64,000 nt of DNA from VFZP01 sp043755595 (lineage in GTDB: Bacteria; Acidobacteriota; Terriglobia; Bryobacterales; Bryobacteraceae). Location: the NCBI GenBank assembly GCA_043755595.1, contig JAYUSQ010000279.1, forward strand, positions 1 through 64,000, in the 5' to 3' direction. Positions 23,860 through 31,565 of the stretch are shown one piece after another. The position numbers and the translations under genes are program-made. The notes under the pieces are model-generated. The model saw only the letters and a program-made list of their open reading frames with translations. It was not told the origin of the DNA and did not search any database. Every line of letters begins with the position of its first letter. Within the stretch, counting starts at the first letter, position 1.

Positions 23860-26800
23860 TTATTCCGCGGCCAATCGGCCGGCGGCTCCGCTCTTGCGGG
23901 CTTTCATGCGAATATCTTCCCCTACCGCGCGGAGTGACCGCAACAACGCCGGCCAGTCCTCAAGGTGAGTCGCGAAAATCCGCTCGACCGTTTGCTGCGT
24001 CCACTCCGGAACCACCAGGTTTAGTTTCGCCGGGGTCAGATGCAATTCGTCGGCCAGTGCGGCGTAGTAGAGGATATTGGATTCCCAACTCTCGGCCATG
24101 ATCCGGCTTGAGTAACCCATCAGAGTGGGAAAAGTGCGAAGGTTCAGCAACTCCGTGCGGAACGAAGAAGTCAGCGTCGGCTTGGGAGTGCCGAAAACGC
24201 GCGAGATGGATTCGGCGCTCACCTCATTCGGACTGGCCGTGGCGAGGCGTCGAATCTCGCTCGTGAACGGGCCGGCGGCGTTGCGCTTGACCGCCGCTGT
24301 GCCAAGCATGTATAGCTCGGCGGCGGTCACGTTATCGAGAGCGTTGGCTAGATCCCCTTGAGCCAGCAATTCGTTGACCCGGTATGAACGCGAAGGGGCC
24401 GCAATGCTGGCCAGCACTTCCACGGCGGTCTTGCGCAATTCCGGATCGACAACCGACTCGGCCAACATCCCTTCGCCCTGCCTGATGTGCAGCCCTACCC
24501 AATGCATCTGGGCCGGCGTCACTCGCCAATAGCGAGGGATCTTGGCGCTGAGAATCATCTGCGGAACGAGGTCGCCCCAAATCAGCGCTTGCTCACGGGT
24601 TGGAATCAGGAAGTTTTGTTCGGCCTCGGCCAGCGCGTAGGCCACGCCCGACATCGAGCCCACCAGCCGCCCGCCGGCGCTGGAAGGCCACCCGCTGCCC
24701 AGCACTTCGGTCGAACGCCAGGTTTGATTGGTGCCTTGTACGCCCAGGAAATCGTGGCTTCGCACAAACACCGGATTCGTCTTCAACAGTTGAGCGCCGG
24801 GCGGCGCATAGTAGAGGTAGTTGAAGCCCACCAGCGTGTCGCGCAGTAGAGGAGCCAAATGCGCCCGAGCGGAGTTAAGCCGTCCGGCATCGACTGGGCC
24901 GGGTTTCTCCAGCATGGCGCGCAAGTTCATCTTGCGCTGGTTCTCAATATGTTTTTCGGTGAAGAAGCCGAATGACAACGCATTTTTCTCGGCGCCCGTC
25001 ATCGCTGCCCGCGGCAGTTGTAATTCGGCCAGCCGCGCTTGCAGCCGGTTGACGACGGCCACATTCAGCTTTTCGCCTTTGGCCATGGCCTCCAGTTGCG
25101 CGTGCATGTCGACGAGTATCTTCAGCGACACCAGTTTCTGGGCCTCGAAGATCCTGATCATCTCCTGCACCATCTGCTGATGTGTATCGTCGTCCTTCGT
25201 CTTGACGGCGCCGGCGAGCAGGTCCAGCATCTTGTCGTGCGGATTAGCCGGACCGGAGCCTGCGGCTTCCAGGAGAGAGAGCGTCAAGGCGATACCGGTC
25301 TGAAAAACTTCGTGCTGATCCTTGACCTTCATGAAGCCATTCAGGATCTTGACCAACTCCGGCTCAGCCTCTGCGGGCGATAGCAACCCGTTGCGCACGA
25401 AGATTTGCCAGATGCCGATCAGAGATTGCATCGAGCCGGCGGAGTTGGCGCGGAGTGCCTGATCTTTGATGGCATTGTCGGCGACAACCGCATCGACAAA
25501 CAAAGAAATCGTTTGGTCGGACAGGTTCGGCAACTCCGTCAGTACCGCCAGTTGAGAACCGGTCAGCCGCCAATTCCGCGCCAGTTTGTCGGCCGTGGCG
25601 GGTTCGAGCGGCGTTTTGCGGAAATGATTCACGTCGCTCAGCGCCATGAAGATCTTCAGCGGCTCGTTCTCGACGGCTTTGCGGCAGAGGCCGAAAAGCG
25701 CCTCGATCACGTCGTCGGTTTCCTTCCACCCCACCGCCGCTTTGGTGAGTTTGCCGTCGTACTTGCCGTGTGGATGGTTGACGAAGAGGTTCTTCCACAC
25801 CTCCATGCCGCCCGGCATCAGCGGCTTGCCGTTGGCGTCCATGCGCAGGCGCGTCGTCAGCAGCATCAGGTCTGTATTGGAGCGGAAGACCGGCCGGGCG
25901 GGGCCAGGGCTGGTAATCTTTCCGCGCAACGCCCCATAAAAACGCTTCATTCGCTCGGGCTCGGTCAGGTAGGCCTGTACCGGACCCTCGATCCGCGATA
26001 GGGAGTCGAAATAACTGTTCAGCCAGCCATCGTCCTTGGCCAGCAGTTTCTCGATGAAGGCCGGTCCTTGCGAAGGGGCGGCGCCCGCCAGTTCAGTCCA
26101 CATCGCTTCGGAGCGCGCGCCGCCGGGCGTCGTCACCTTGCCGCTGCGATTGATCAGCATGCCGCCGAAAAAGTCGAGCACGTGGGCGAAGGCTCGCAGC
26201 CTCTGCACGGGCACGGCTTTCTTCAATTCGTCGGCCGTGGCGCGGTCGAGCTTGGAGAGGCCAAGGTACAAACGGCACAAGGCGGGGTCGGACATGAAGG
26301 CGTCGATAAACTCGCCTTTCTCCTTGTTCTCCCTGCCAGCGGTCCAATACTCGGGGCCATAGAGAACCGGCACTACCGTCGGCCGGTAGTCGTACGAGAA
26401 CGGCTGATTGGTGCGAAGAGCCGCTTCGAGGTCGGCCAACGGGAATCCGGAATCGATCGTGAGGAAGGCGCGCGAGGCGTTTACGGTCTCAAGCACCACG
26501 TCGCTGCCACAGGCTCCACGCATGCGATAGCCCAGGATCTTGAGCAATTCGCCGGTTTTGGCCGAATCGCAGGTTTCCACTTTGACCGCCTTGTCGGCGC
26601 CTGCCAGACGATCTAATTCGCGGGCCTGGGACAAATAGCGGAAAACCAGTTTTAGATACTCTGTCTGCTCCAGCGCTTCCTGGCTGTTGGCAGCCTGATA
26701 TCCATTGGTGACGATGTTGCGCGCAAGCGCAGGTAGAACGTCTTCCGGCTTCAGATCGGGCGATAGCGCCGCCATCCGATTGAAGCTGCGAATCGGCCCG

Positions 26801-27231
26801 GGGATCTCGGCCGTTGCCATCGGCTCCGGCTTCTCGGATTCGAATGATCTGGGGAGTCCAGAGCCGCCGGCCGCGGCGAAGGCGGTGAGGTGCCTGGCGG
26901 CGGCTGCCCGGTCGTCGGCCAGCAGATCGAGCGCGACGAGCCTGCGCAGAATACTCCGCTTCCGTGTGGCGTCCAGATTTCCTTCGGCCAATTTCGCGTA
27001 GATCGCGCGCGCCTCCGGCCGGTTGTAGCGGTCGAGGAATTCGGCTTGTGCTAGATCATCCGCCTGCGTCCACGACGCTTGCCGCGAGGCTTCGTCGAAC
27101 AAGCGAAGTGCGCCTGCCGCGTCCCCTTGCCTCTCCAGTTGGCGCGCCCGCGCGGCTGCGTCCTGGGCGAAAACCGGTGTTATGCACAGGCTGCTCAAGC
27201 CGAATGCCATCACAGCAGGAAAGCGCTTCAT
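23860..27231 (-). CDS. Large secreted protein of unknown function (1123 aa)
   Basis: Starts at ATG 27231 with a signal peptide (MKRFPAVMAFGLSSLCITPVFA-Q). The first 120 residues are helical and repeat-like (RARQLERQGDAAGALRLFDEA, DRYNRPEARAIYAKLAEG), similar to TPR units. The remainder is a long helical protein with no motif that I recognise. It has no membrane anchor. Together with the VWA protein 18 bases downstream it looks like a two-gene unit, a secreted scaffold plus a VWA partner. Long secreted proteins of this type are known as hypothetical proteins in Acidobacteria. Confidence 0.7.
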   Translation of the reverse strand: MKRFPAVMAFGLSSLCITPVFAQDAAARARQLERQGDAAGALRLFDEASRQASWTQADDLAQAEFLDRYNRPEARAIYAKLAEGNLDATRKRSILRRLVALDLLADDRAAAARHLTAFAAAGGSGLPRSFESEKPEPMATAEIPGPIRSFNRMAALSPDLKPEDVLPALARNIVTNGYQAANSQEALEQTEYLKLVFRYLSQARELDRLAGADKAVKVETCDSAKTGELLKILGYRMRGACGSDVVLETVNASRAFLTIDSGFPLADLEAALRTNQPFSYDYRPTVVPVLYGPEYWTAGRENKEKGEFIDAFMSDPALCRLYLGLSKLDRATADELKKAVPVQRLRAFAHVLDFFGGMLINRSGKVTTPGGARSEAMWTELAGAAPSQGPAFIEKLLAKDDGWLNSYFDSLSRIEGPVQAYLTEPERMKRFYGALRGKITSPGPARPVFRSNTDLMLLTTRLRMDANGKPLMPGGMEVWKNLFVNHPHGKYDGKLTKAAVGWKETDDVIEALFGLCRKAVENEPLKIFMALSDVNHFRKTPLEPATADKLARNWRLTGSQLAVLTELPNLSDQTISLFVDAVVADNAIKDQALRANSAGSMQSLIGIWQIFVRNGLLSPAEAEPELVKILNGFMKVKDQHEVFQTGIALTLSLLEAAGSGPANPHDKMLDLLAGAVKTKDDDTHQQMVQEMIRIFEAQKLVSLKILVDMHAQLEAMAKGEKLNVAVVNRLQARLAELQLPRAAMTGAEKNALSFGFFTEKHIENQRKMNLRAMLEKPGPVDAGRLNSARAHLAPLLRDTLVGFNYLYYAPPGAQLLKTNPVFVRSHDFLGVQGTNQTWRSTEVLGSGWPSSAGGRLVGSMSGVAYALAEAEQNFLIPTREQALIWGDLVPQMILSAKIPRYWRVTPAQMHWVGLHIRQGEGMLAESVVDPELRKTAVEVLASIAAPSRSYRVNELLAQGDLANALDNVTAAELYMLGTAAVKRNAAGPFTSEIRRLATASPNEVSAESISRVFGTPKPTLTSSFRTELLNLRTFPTLMGYSSRIMAESWESNILYYAALADELHLTPAKLNLVVPEWTQQTVERIFATHLEDWPALLRSLRAVGEDIRMKARKSGAAGRLAAE

Positions 27232-27388
27232 TTCACTGCCTCCCCAATTGGTTCTCCGGGCGGGCTTTCGCCTCCCGGTTGACATACTCTACCACCAATC
27301 CAGGTGTCTCTACGCGATCGGACCGGGCCGTTGCCTCTGTTTCCGGGAAAAGTTTACAGCCGAGTGGCCGATGAGGAGGACAAACACC

Positions 27389-28069
27389 ATGAGATCCATT
27401 ACTTCACTGGTTGCGGCTATTACCGTTTGCTCTGCTCTTGCTTTGGCGGCGGACCTTGCCAAGGCGCCCACCGCGCCTGACGCAGCCCTTGAGTGGCTCC
27501 GCTATGGCAATGAGCGTCATGTCGAAGGACGATACGTCCACTGGCACCAGTCGCCGGAGCGCCGCCGCGAAGTGGCGATGCAGGAGCGGCCCCACGCCAT
27601 CGTGTTGACCTGTTCGGACTCACGCGTTCCGCCTGAGCTTGTCTTCGATCAAGGCATCGGAGATTTGTATGTCGTGCGCGTCGCGGGCAATGTGGCGGGC
27701 GAAAAAGAACTGGCCAGCATCGAGTACGCCGCCGAACAGCTTGGCGTCTCGCTGGTCGTCGTGTTGGGTCATCAACGGTGCAACATCGTGCAGATGGCGG
27801 TGCGGGGCGGGGCGATGCCGGGGCATTTGGGTTCGATCGTCGCTTCGTTATCGGCGGCGGTTGCGCGCGCCAAAGCAATGCCGGGCGATGCCGCCGATCA
27901 AGCGGCGCAGATCAACGTGGAAACGGTGGTGGACCAATTGCGCGAGTCTGAGCCTGTGTTGGGCAAGCTCTCTCGCGCCGGACGCCTGAAGGTGACCGGC
28001 GCCTTCTATAATGTCGATCGCGGCGACGTCACTTGGATGGGGAGCGGCGAAAAAGCTGAGCGGCGCTAA
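27389..28069 (+). CDS. Periplasmic beta-class carbonic anhydrase
   Basis: 226 residues from ATG 27389, with GAGGAGG about 10 bases before it. There is a signal peptide (MRSITSLVAAITVCSALALAA). Zinc-site motifs: LTCSDSRVPPELVFDQGIGDLYVVRVAGN (Cys and the Asp-Arg dyad) and VLGHQRCNIVQMAV (His and Cys). The enzyme interconverts CO2 and bicarbonate. A signal peptide is seen in a minority of beta-class enzymes. It is on the other strand from the large secreted protein and shares about 160 bases of intergenic region with it. Confidence 0.88.
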   Translation: MRSITSLVAAITVCSALALAADLAKAPTAPDAALEWLRYGNERHVEGRYVHWHQSPERRREVAMQERPHAIVLTCSDSRVPPELVFDQGIGDLYVVRVAGNVAGEKELASIEYAAEQLGVSLVVVLGHQRCNIVQMAVRGGAMPGHLGSIVASLSAAVARAKAMPGDAADQAAQINVETVVDQLRESEPVLGKLSRAGRLKVTGAFYNVDRGDVTWMGSGEKAERR

Positions 28070-28674
28070 TACAGCTTATCGCGGTAGCCTTGCAGAACGG
28101 ATGTCTGGATCTCCTCCGCCGAATCGGCGATCTCGATTTGGTCCTTCAGCATCTGTCCATAGGAAGGCAACTCACTCCGTTTGATCTTATGGTCATCGTG
28201 CCAAAGGCGAGACCGGATCAACGCCTTCCCGCAGTGCAGGAAGGCTTCGCCGACGGTCACGACAATCGCCGATTTCGGCCGCCGCCCGTTCACGTCCCAC
28301 CGGGCCAGGATCTCCGCATCGGCACTGATCACGGCTTGCCCGTTGACGCGCAACGTTTCGTCGACGCCCGGAATCAGGAAAAGCAGCCCAGCACGAGAAT
28401 CGGAGAGAATGTTCTTGAGCGAATCCAGCCGGTTGTTGCCGGGCCAATCGGGAATCGCCAAGGTAACGTCGTCGAGCACGTGAACGAACCCCGGCTTGTC
28501 GCCCCGTGGAGTGACATCCGCCCCATCGGCGCTGGCGGTGCCGAGGACGACGAACGGCGACAGTTCGATGAAGCGCCGGCAGTGCGCGTCGAGGCGCCGC
28601 AGCGATTTCAGGCGCGCCCGTTCAAGCACCGGGCCGTAGATTTCTTGGAGAGCGTCACCAGAGATTGGCGTCAT
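28066..28674 (-). CDS. Pyridoxamine-5'-phosphate-oxidase-like FMN-binding protein
   Basis: 202 residues from ATG 28674; the upstream extension is antisense to a toxin-antitoxin remnant. The sequence has HCRRFIELSPFVVLGTASADGADVTPRGDKPGFVHVLDD, then AIPDWPGNNRLDSLKNILSDSRAGLLFLIPG and TLRVNGQAVIS, the pattern of the PNPOx-like split barrel family (MSMEG_1061 type). The C-terminal segment GEAFLHCGKALIRSRLW is also typical. It binds FMN or F420 and the substrate is unknown. The 3' ends of this gene and of the convergent carbonic anhydrase overlap by four bases. Confidence 0.82.
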   Translation of the reverse strand: MTPISGDALQEIYGPVLERARLKSLRRLDAHCRRFIELSPFVVLGTASADGADVTPRGDKPGFVHVLDDVTLAIPDWPGNNRLDSLKNILSDSRAGLLFLIPGVDETLRVNGQAVISADAEILARWDVNGRRPKSAIVVTVGEAFLHCGKALIRSRLWHDDHKIKRSELPSYGQMLKDQIEIADSAEEIQTSVLQGYRDKLY

Positions 28675-28717
28675 CGCACCCCAAAATAACACGGTTTTTT
28701 TTTGATTCACTCCAAAC

Positions 28718-28925
28718 ATGAGCCGGGTTGACGAGATCGAAGCCGCAATCGGTGGTTTACCGCCAGCCGAATACCGGCTGATTGTCGATCGGTTGCGCGA
28801 GCGCGAAGAAAAGCGCTGGGTATCTTCAATTGGATTCCGACTCATCCGGCGGCCAGTTCGATTTCCTGTTTGATGAAGCTGTCAATGAAGATGCTCATCT
28901 TCGCCCATGGCCGCCGCAAAAGTGA
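28718..28925 (+). pseudogene. Antitoxin-like gene, frameshifted
   Basis: Begins MSRVDEIEAAIGGLPPAEYRLIVDRLREREEKRW, then after one frameshift (length 208, not a multiple of 3) continues as LDSDSSGGQFDFLFDEAVNED and ends RPWPPQK. This resembles short antitoxins (about 70 aa) paired with RelE-like toxins. The frameshift around codon 35-40 should inactivate it. Confidence 0.65.
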
Positions 28926-29123
28926 AATCCGTGGCCACCCGGCGGTTCTGGCAGTTGTTTGCCGAACTGCCAACACAAGTACAGAATCTCGCCGTCAAAA
29001 ACTATCGTCTCTGGCTCCGTGATCCCAGTCATCCATCGCTTCGATTCCGGCGCTCTTGGTCGACACCAGGGCGACCGGATCACTTGGGTCTGGATCGGTT
29101 CCCATTCAGATTACGACCGGTAA
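28907..29123 (+). pseudogene. RelE/ParE-like toxin, internally deleted
   Basis: Starts at ATG 28907, overlapping the antitoxin. The first part reads RRFWQLFAELPTQVQNLAVKNYRLWLRDPSHPSLRFRR, as in RelE-like plasmid-stabilisation toxins. The C-terminal GDRITWVWIGSHSDYDR is present in another frame, ending in TAA at 29121-29123. The middle (usual RVGDxYRA strand) is missing. It is a dead toxin beside a dead antitoxin. Confidence 0.7.
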
Positions 29124-29282
29124 CCGGCTCGTGAGGCAGCGAGCCGGTAGACTGACCGAAGTCCCACCCGCAAACTCGCCCGCCGCCAAACCGCGCGATT
29201 TCCTTCGATGACATCGATCTTGACCATTGAGAGAATTAGGCTCGGGTTGTTGGGCACCCTGCAGGTGTCACAATGAGGGCCA

Positions 29283-29897
29283 ATGGAACTTACGGAAGCG
29301 CGAGCCTTCTTGACAGTGATCAAGACGGAAGAGTTGCGTCGAGTTGAATCGCTGGACCCCGAGTGTGAGTACGATGAATGGCTCGGCGAGGCTCCGTTCA
29401 TCAACGAGCTTTGCTTACTGTTCTTGGTCGCGCTGCGTCATCATATAGAGCGAAGTCTCAAGCATCTTGCCGCCCGAGCGCTCGACAACGGCGTGAACCT
29501 CACCAAGGCGGATTACGAAGAGCGGATCCACCGGAAGAACAGCATGAAGCAGATCGAGGTACGCCTGGATTTACCAAGTTGCGCACATTATCCAAGCGCC
29601 GAAACACTTCGTTTGCTGGCGAATTCGTACAAGCACAATTGTCAAAAAAAACCGGCCGCCGATTTGCTTGAACACCTCAAGCTTGATCGCCATCTGGATT
29701 ATTCTGAGATCCCTGAGAGCGAAGCTCTACGCAGGGCGATTGCCTATGAACTCGGCCTTTCCGAGCACGCTGGATATATCGAAGTCAGCGAACGTTTAGT
29801 TGACCATTCGTATGAATTTCTCAAGGACATCGAACGCCGGAACGTCTTGAGCCGCATCATTCGCGGGCCTGTCTCGTTAACAAGGTCGTGCCACTGA
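29283..29897 (+). CDS. 204-aa protein of unknown function in an accessory patch
   Basis: A complete frame, hydrophilic and largely helical, with no signal peptide. Motifs include ALRHHIERSLKHLAARAL, EIPESEALRRAI and LRLLANSYKHNCQKKPA. The last resembles the KH-type motifs of HEPN-like helical proteins, but the spacing of Arg and His does not fit the R-x4-6-H RNase motif. It sits between a dead RelE-type module and the DUF433/DUF5615 pair. A defence or regulatory role is possible but unsupported. The 166 bases before it have no gene. Confidence 0.6.
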   Translation: MELTEARAFLTVIKTEELRRVESLDPECEYDEWLGEAPFINELCLLFLVALRHHIERSLKHLAARALDNGVNLTKADYEERIHRKNSMKQIEVRLDLPSCAHYPSAETLRLLANSYKHNCQKKPAADLLEHLKLDRHLDYSEIPESEALRRAIAYELGLSEHAGYIEVSERLVDHSYEFLKDIERRNVLSRIIRGPVSLTRSCH

Positions 29898-29973
29898 AAA
29901 CTCGCGAAAACGAAATTCCATGCGCCCCGGCCAAATCTGTCGCCCGCCGGACGGGTGTCACCCTGGCGTCTCG

Positions 29974-30312
29974 TCAGGAATTCCGGATGGCGAGAAACGA
30001 TTGCCCCGTCTGGTTCAACTCGGTTAGCCGGATCGCGTTTCGTCGTAGCAGATCCTCGACTCGGGCTGTCCGGTAGTTGCAGTTTTCCAACCGGACTACT
30101 CTCGGCGGTGCGCCGCGGGCCTTGGCCAAGTCAATGAAATCGCAGTCGGTCGTGACGATGACAAAACCGTTGTCCCGGGCAAAGTCCCAGATTATTGTGT
30201 CTGCACAGTCACGAGCAAGACCCGCTTCAAAAACGTGAAGTGAACCGGTGAAAAGATCTGCCAGCCGGGCGACGAGTTTGGGTGACAGATTTGCGTCAAA
30301 CAGAAGCTTCAA
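29974..30312 (-). CDS. DUF5615 PIN-like toxin
   Basis: 112 residues. KLLFDANLSPKLVARLADLF, DTIIWDFARDNGFVIVTTDCDFIDLA and APPRVVRLENCN are typical of the DUF5615 (Mut7-C-like PIN) proteins, with the acidic residues expected at the active site (D in FDANLSP, TTDCDF). They are predicted RNases of type II toxin-antitoxin pairs. The start (ATG 30312) overlaps the stop of the DUF433 gene by four bases. Confidence 0.85.
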   Translation of the reverse strand: MKLLFDANLSPKLVARLADLFTGSLHVFEAGLARDCADTIIWDFARDNGFVIVTTDCDFIDLAKARGAPPRVVRLENCNYRTARVEDLLRRNAIRLTELNQTGQSFLAIRNS

Positions 30313-30542
30313 CGCGAGATCCGCTCCCGTCCTGCCTGCGACGCATATGCGTACACGGCGGGAAAATCGGCTTTCTCAAGATAGGGGTAGTCGTTGAGAA
30401 TCTCGTCTTCTGTCATCCCGGAGGCGAGCATATCGAGCACGTCCCAAACCGTAACCCGGAGGCCTCGAATACAAGGTTGGCCAGAGCGCTGACCCGCTAT
30501 AATTGTGATCCTTGATAGATCCGTCCGATCCGCTGTAGGCAT
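30309..30542 (-). CDS. DUF433 antitoxin
   Basis: 77 residues with the DUF433 pattern ITIIAGQRSGQPCIRGLRVTVWDVLDMLASGMTEDEILNDYPYLEKADFPAVYAYA, a helix-turn-helix protein. DUF433 and DUF5615 genes are usually adjacent and overlapping as here, so the two form a probable toxin-antitoxin pair. The reading frame is intact. The stop of add lies at 30551, eight bases from the start of this gene, so transcription could also come from add. Confidence 0.87.
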   Translation of the reverse strand: MPTADRTDLSRITIIAGQRSGQPCIRGLRVTVWDVLDMLASGMTEDEILNDYPYLEKADFPAVYAYASQAGRERISR

Positions 30543-30550
30543 AACTAAAA

Positions 30551-31531
30551 TTATCGCGGATTTCTGCCAGCGTGGAAAGCCGCCCCGTCTTCCCGCTTGC
30601 TCGATCGAAACCCCAACCCCAAACTCGCCGCCGCCAAGCCACGCAATTCCGCCTCGCTAAAACCAAACCGAGCCGCCGCCACAAGATACTCGTCGTTCAA
30701 AGTCGTATCGAACATCGCCGGGTCATCGGTGTTCAACACAATCGGCACGCCCGCGTCGAACAACCGCCGCACCGGGTGCGCGTCGAAATTCGCCACCGCG
30801 CCCGTGATCACATTGCTGGTGATCGAAATCTCCAGCGGAATTCCCCGCTCGGCCAAATGTTTCACCAGCGCCGGATCCTCTATCGCGCGGATGCCATGGC
30901 CGATCCGGTCCGCCCCAATCTTCAGCGCGGCCCAGACAGCCTCGGCATTGGTATTCTCTCCCGCATGCGGAACCAACTTCAATCCGCGCTCCCGGCAAAA
31001 GGCAAACACTTCGCCGAACCACTCCGCCGGTCCACGCGCCTCGTCGCCGCCAATGCCAAACGCCACCACGCGATCATCCACGCGGTCCGCCGCCAATCGC
31101 GCCACTTGCATCGCCTGGTCCGCGCCGAAATGACGAATCGAATCCAGCACCAGCCACACAGGCATCGGAGCTCGCGCCGCCTCGCGCGCCACTGCATCGT
31201 ACACCGGCGCGAAATCCAACCCCTTCCACAAGACCACGCCCGCCGAGAGCGTCACCTCCGCATAGCGAACATTTTGCACCGCCAGCGTTTCAAACAATCG
31301 TCGCGCCGCCAGTGCATAATCATCCGGTGATCGCAGGAAGCCCACCGCCCACTTGAACGCCTCAAGGAAGCCCGCGAAATCGGTGCAGCGGCCATATCGC
31401 GCCCGTGCCTCAGCAAGGTCAACGGCCGGATCCAACTCCCGGAGCGTCTCCGGCGCTAAAGATCCTTCCAGGTGGAGATGCAACTCGGCTTTGGGAAGCC
31501 GTTCGACGAATTCACGCGTGACGGTAGGCAA
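30551..31531 (-). CDS. add: Adenosine deaminase family protein
   Basis: 326 residues from a TTG at 31531. Metal-binding and active-site motifs: AELHLHLEGSL (His-x-His), VPHAGEN (His and Glu), GADRIGHGIRA, SITSNVITGAV and VLNTDDPAMFDT (Asp). This fits adenosine deaminase or the related aminodeoxyfutalosine deaminase of the menaquinone route; the sequence does not decide between them. After about residue 300 (GLAAASLGLGFRSSKRE) the end is a little unusual. The gene is divergent from glgB; the gap is 34 bases. Confidence 0.85.
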   Translation of the reverse strand: MPTVTREFVERLPKAELHLHLEGSLAPETLRELDPAVDLAEARARYGRCTDFAGFLEAFKWAVGFLRSPDDYALAARRLFETLAVQNVRYAEVTLSAGVVLWKGLDFAPVYDAVAREAARAPMPVWLVLDSIRHFGADQAMQVARLAADRVDDRVVAFGIGGDEARGPAEWFGEVFAFCRERGLKLVPHAGENTNAEAVWAALKIGADRIGHGIRAIEDPALVKHLAERGIPLEISITSNVITGAVANFDAHPVRRLFDAGVPIVLNTDDPAMFDTTLNDEYLVAAARFGFSEAELRGLAAASLGLGFRSSKREDGAAFHAGRNPR

Positions 31532-31565
31532 TTGGTGGTTACCATAGTGAGGGTACCAAGCCTAC

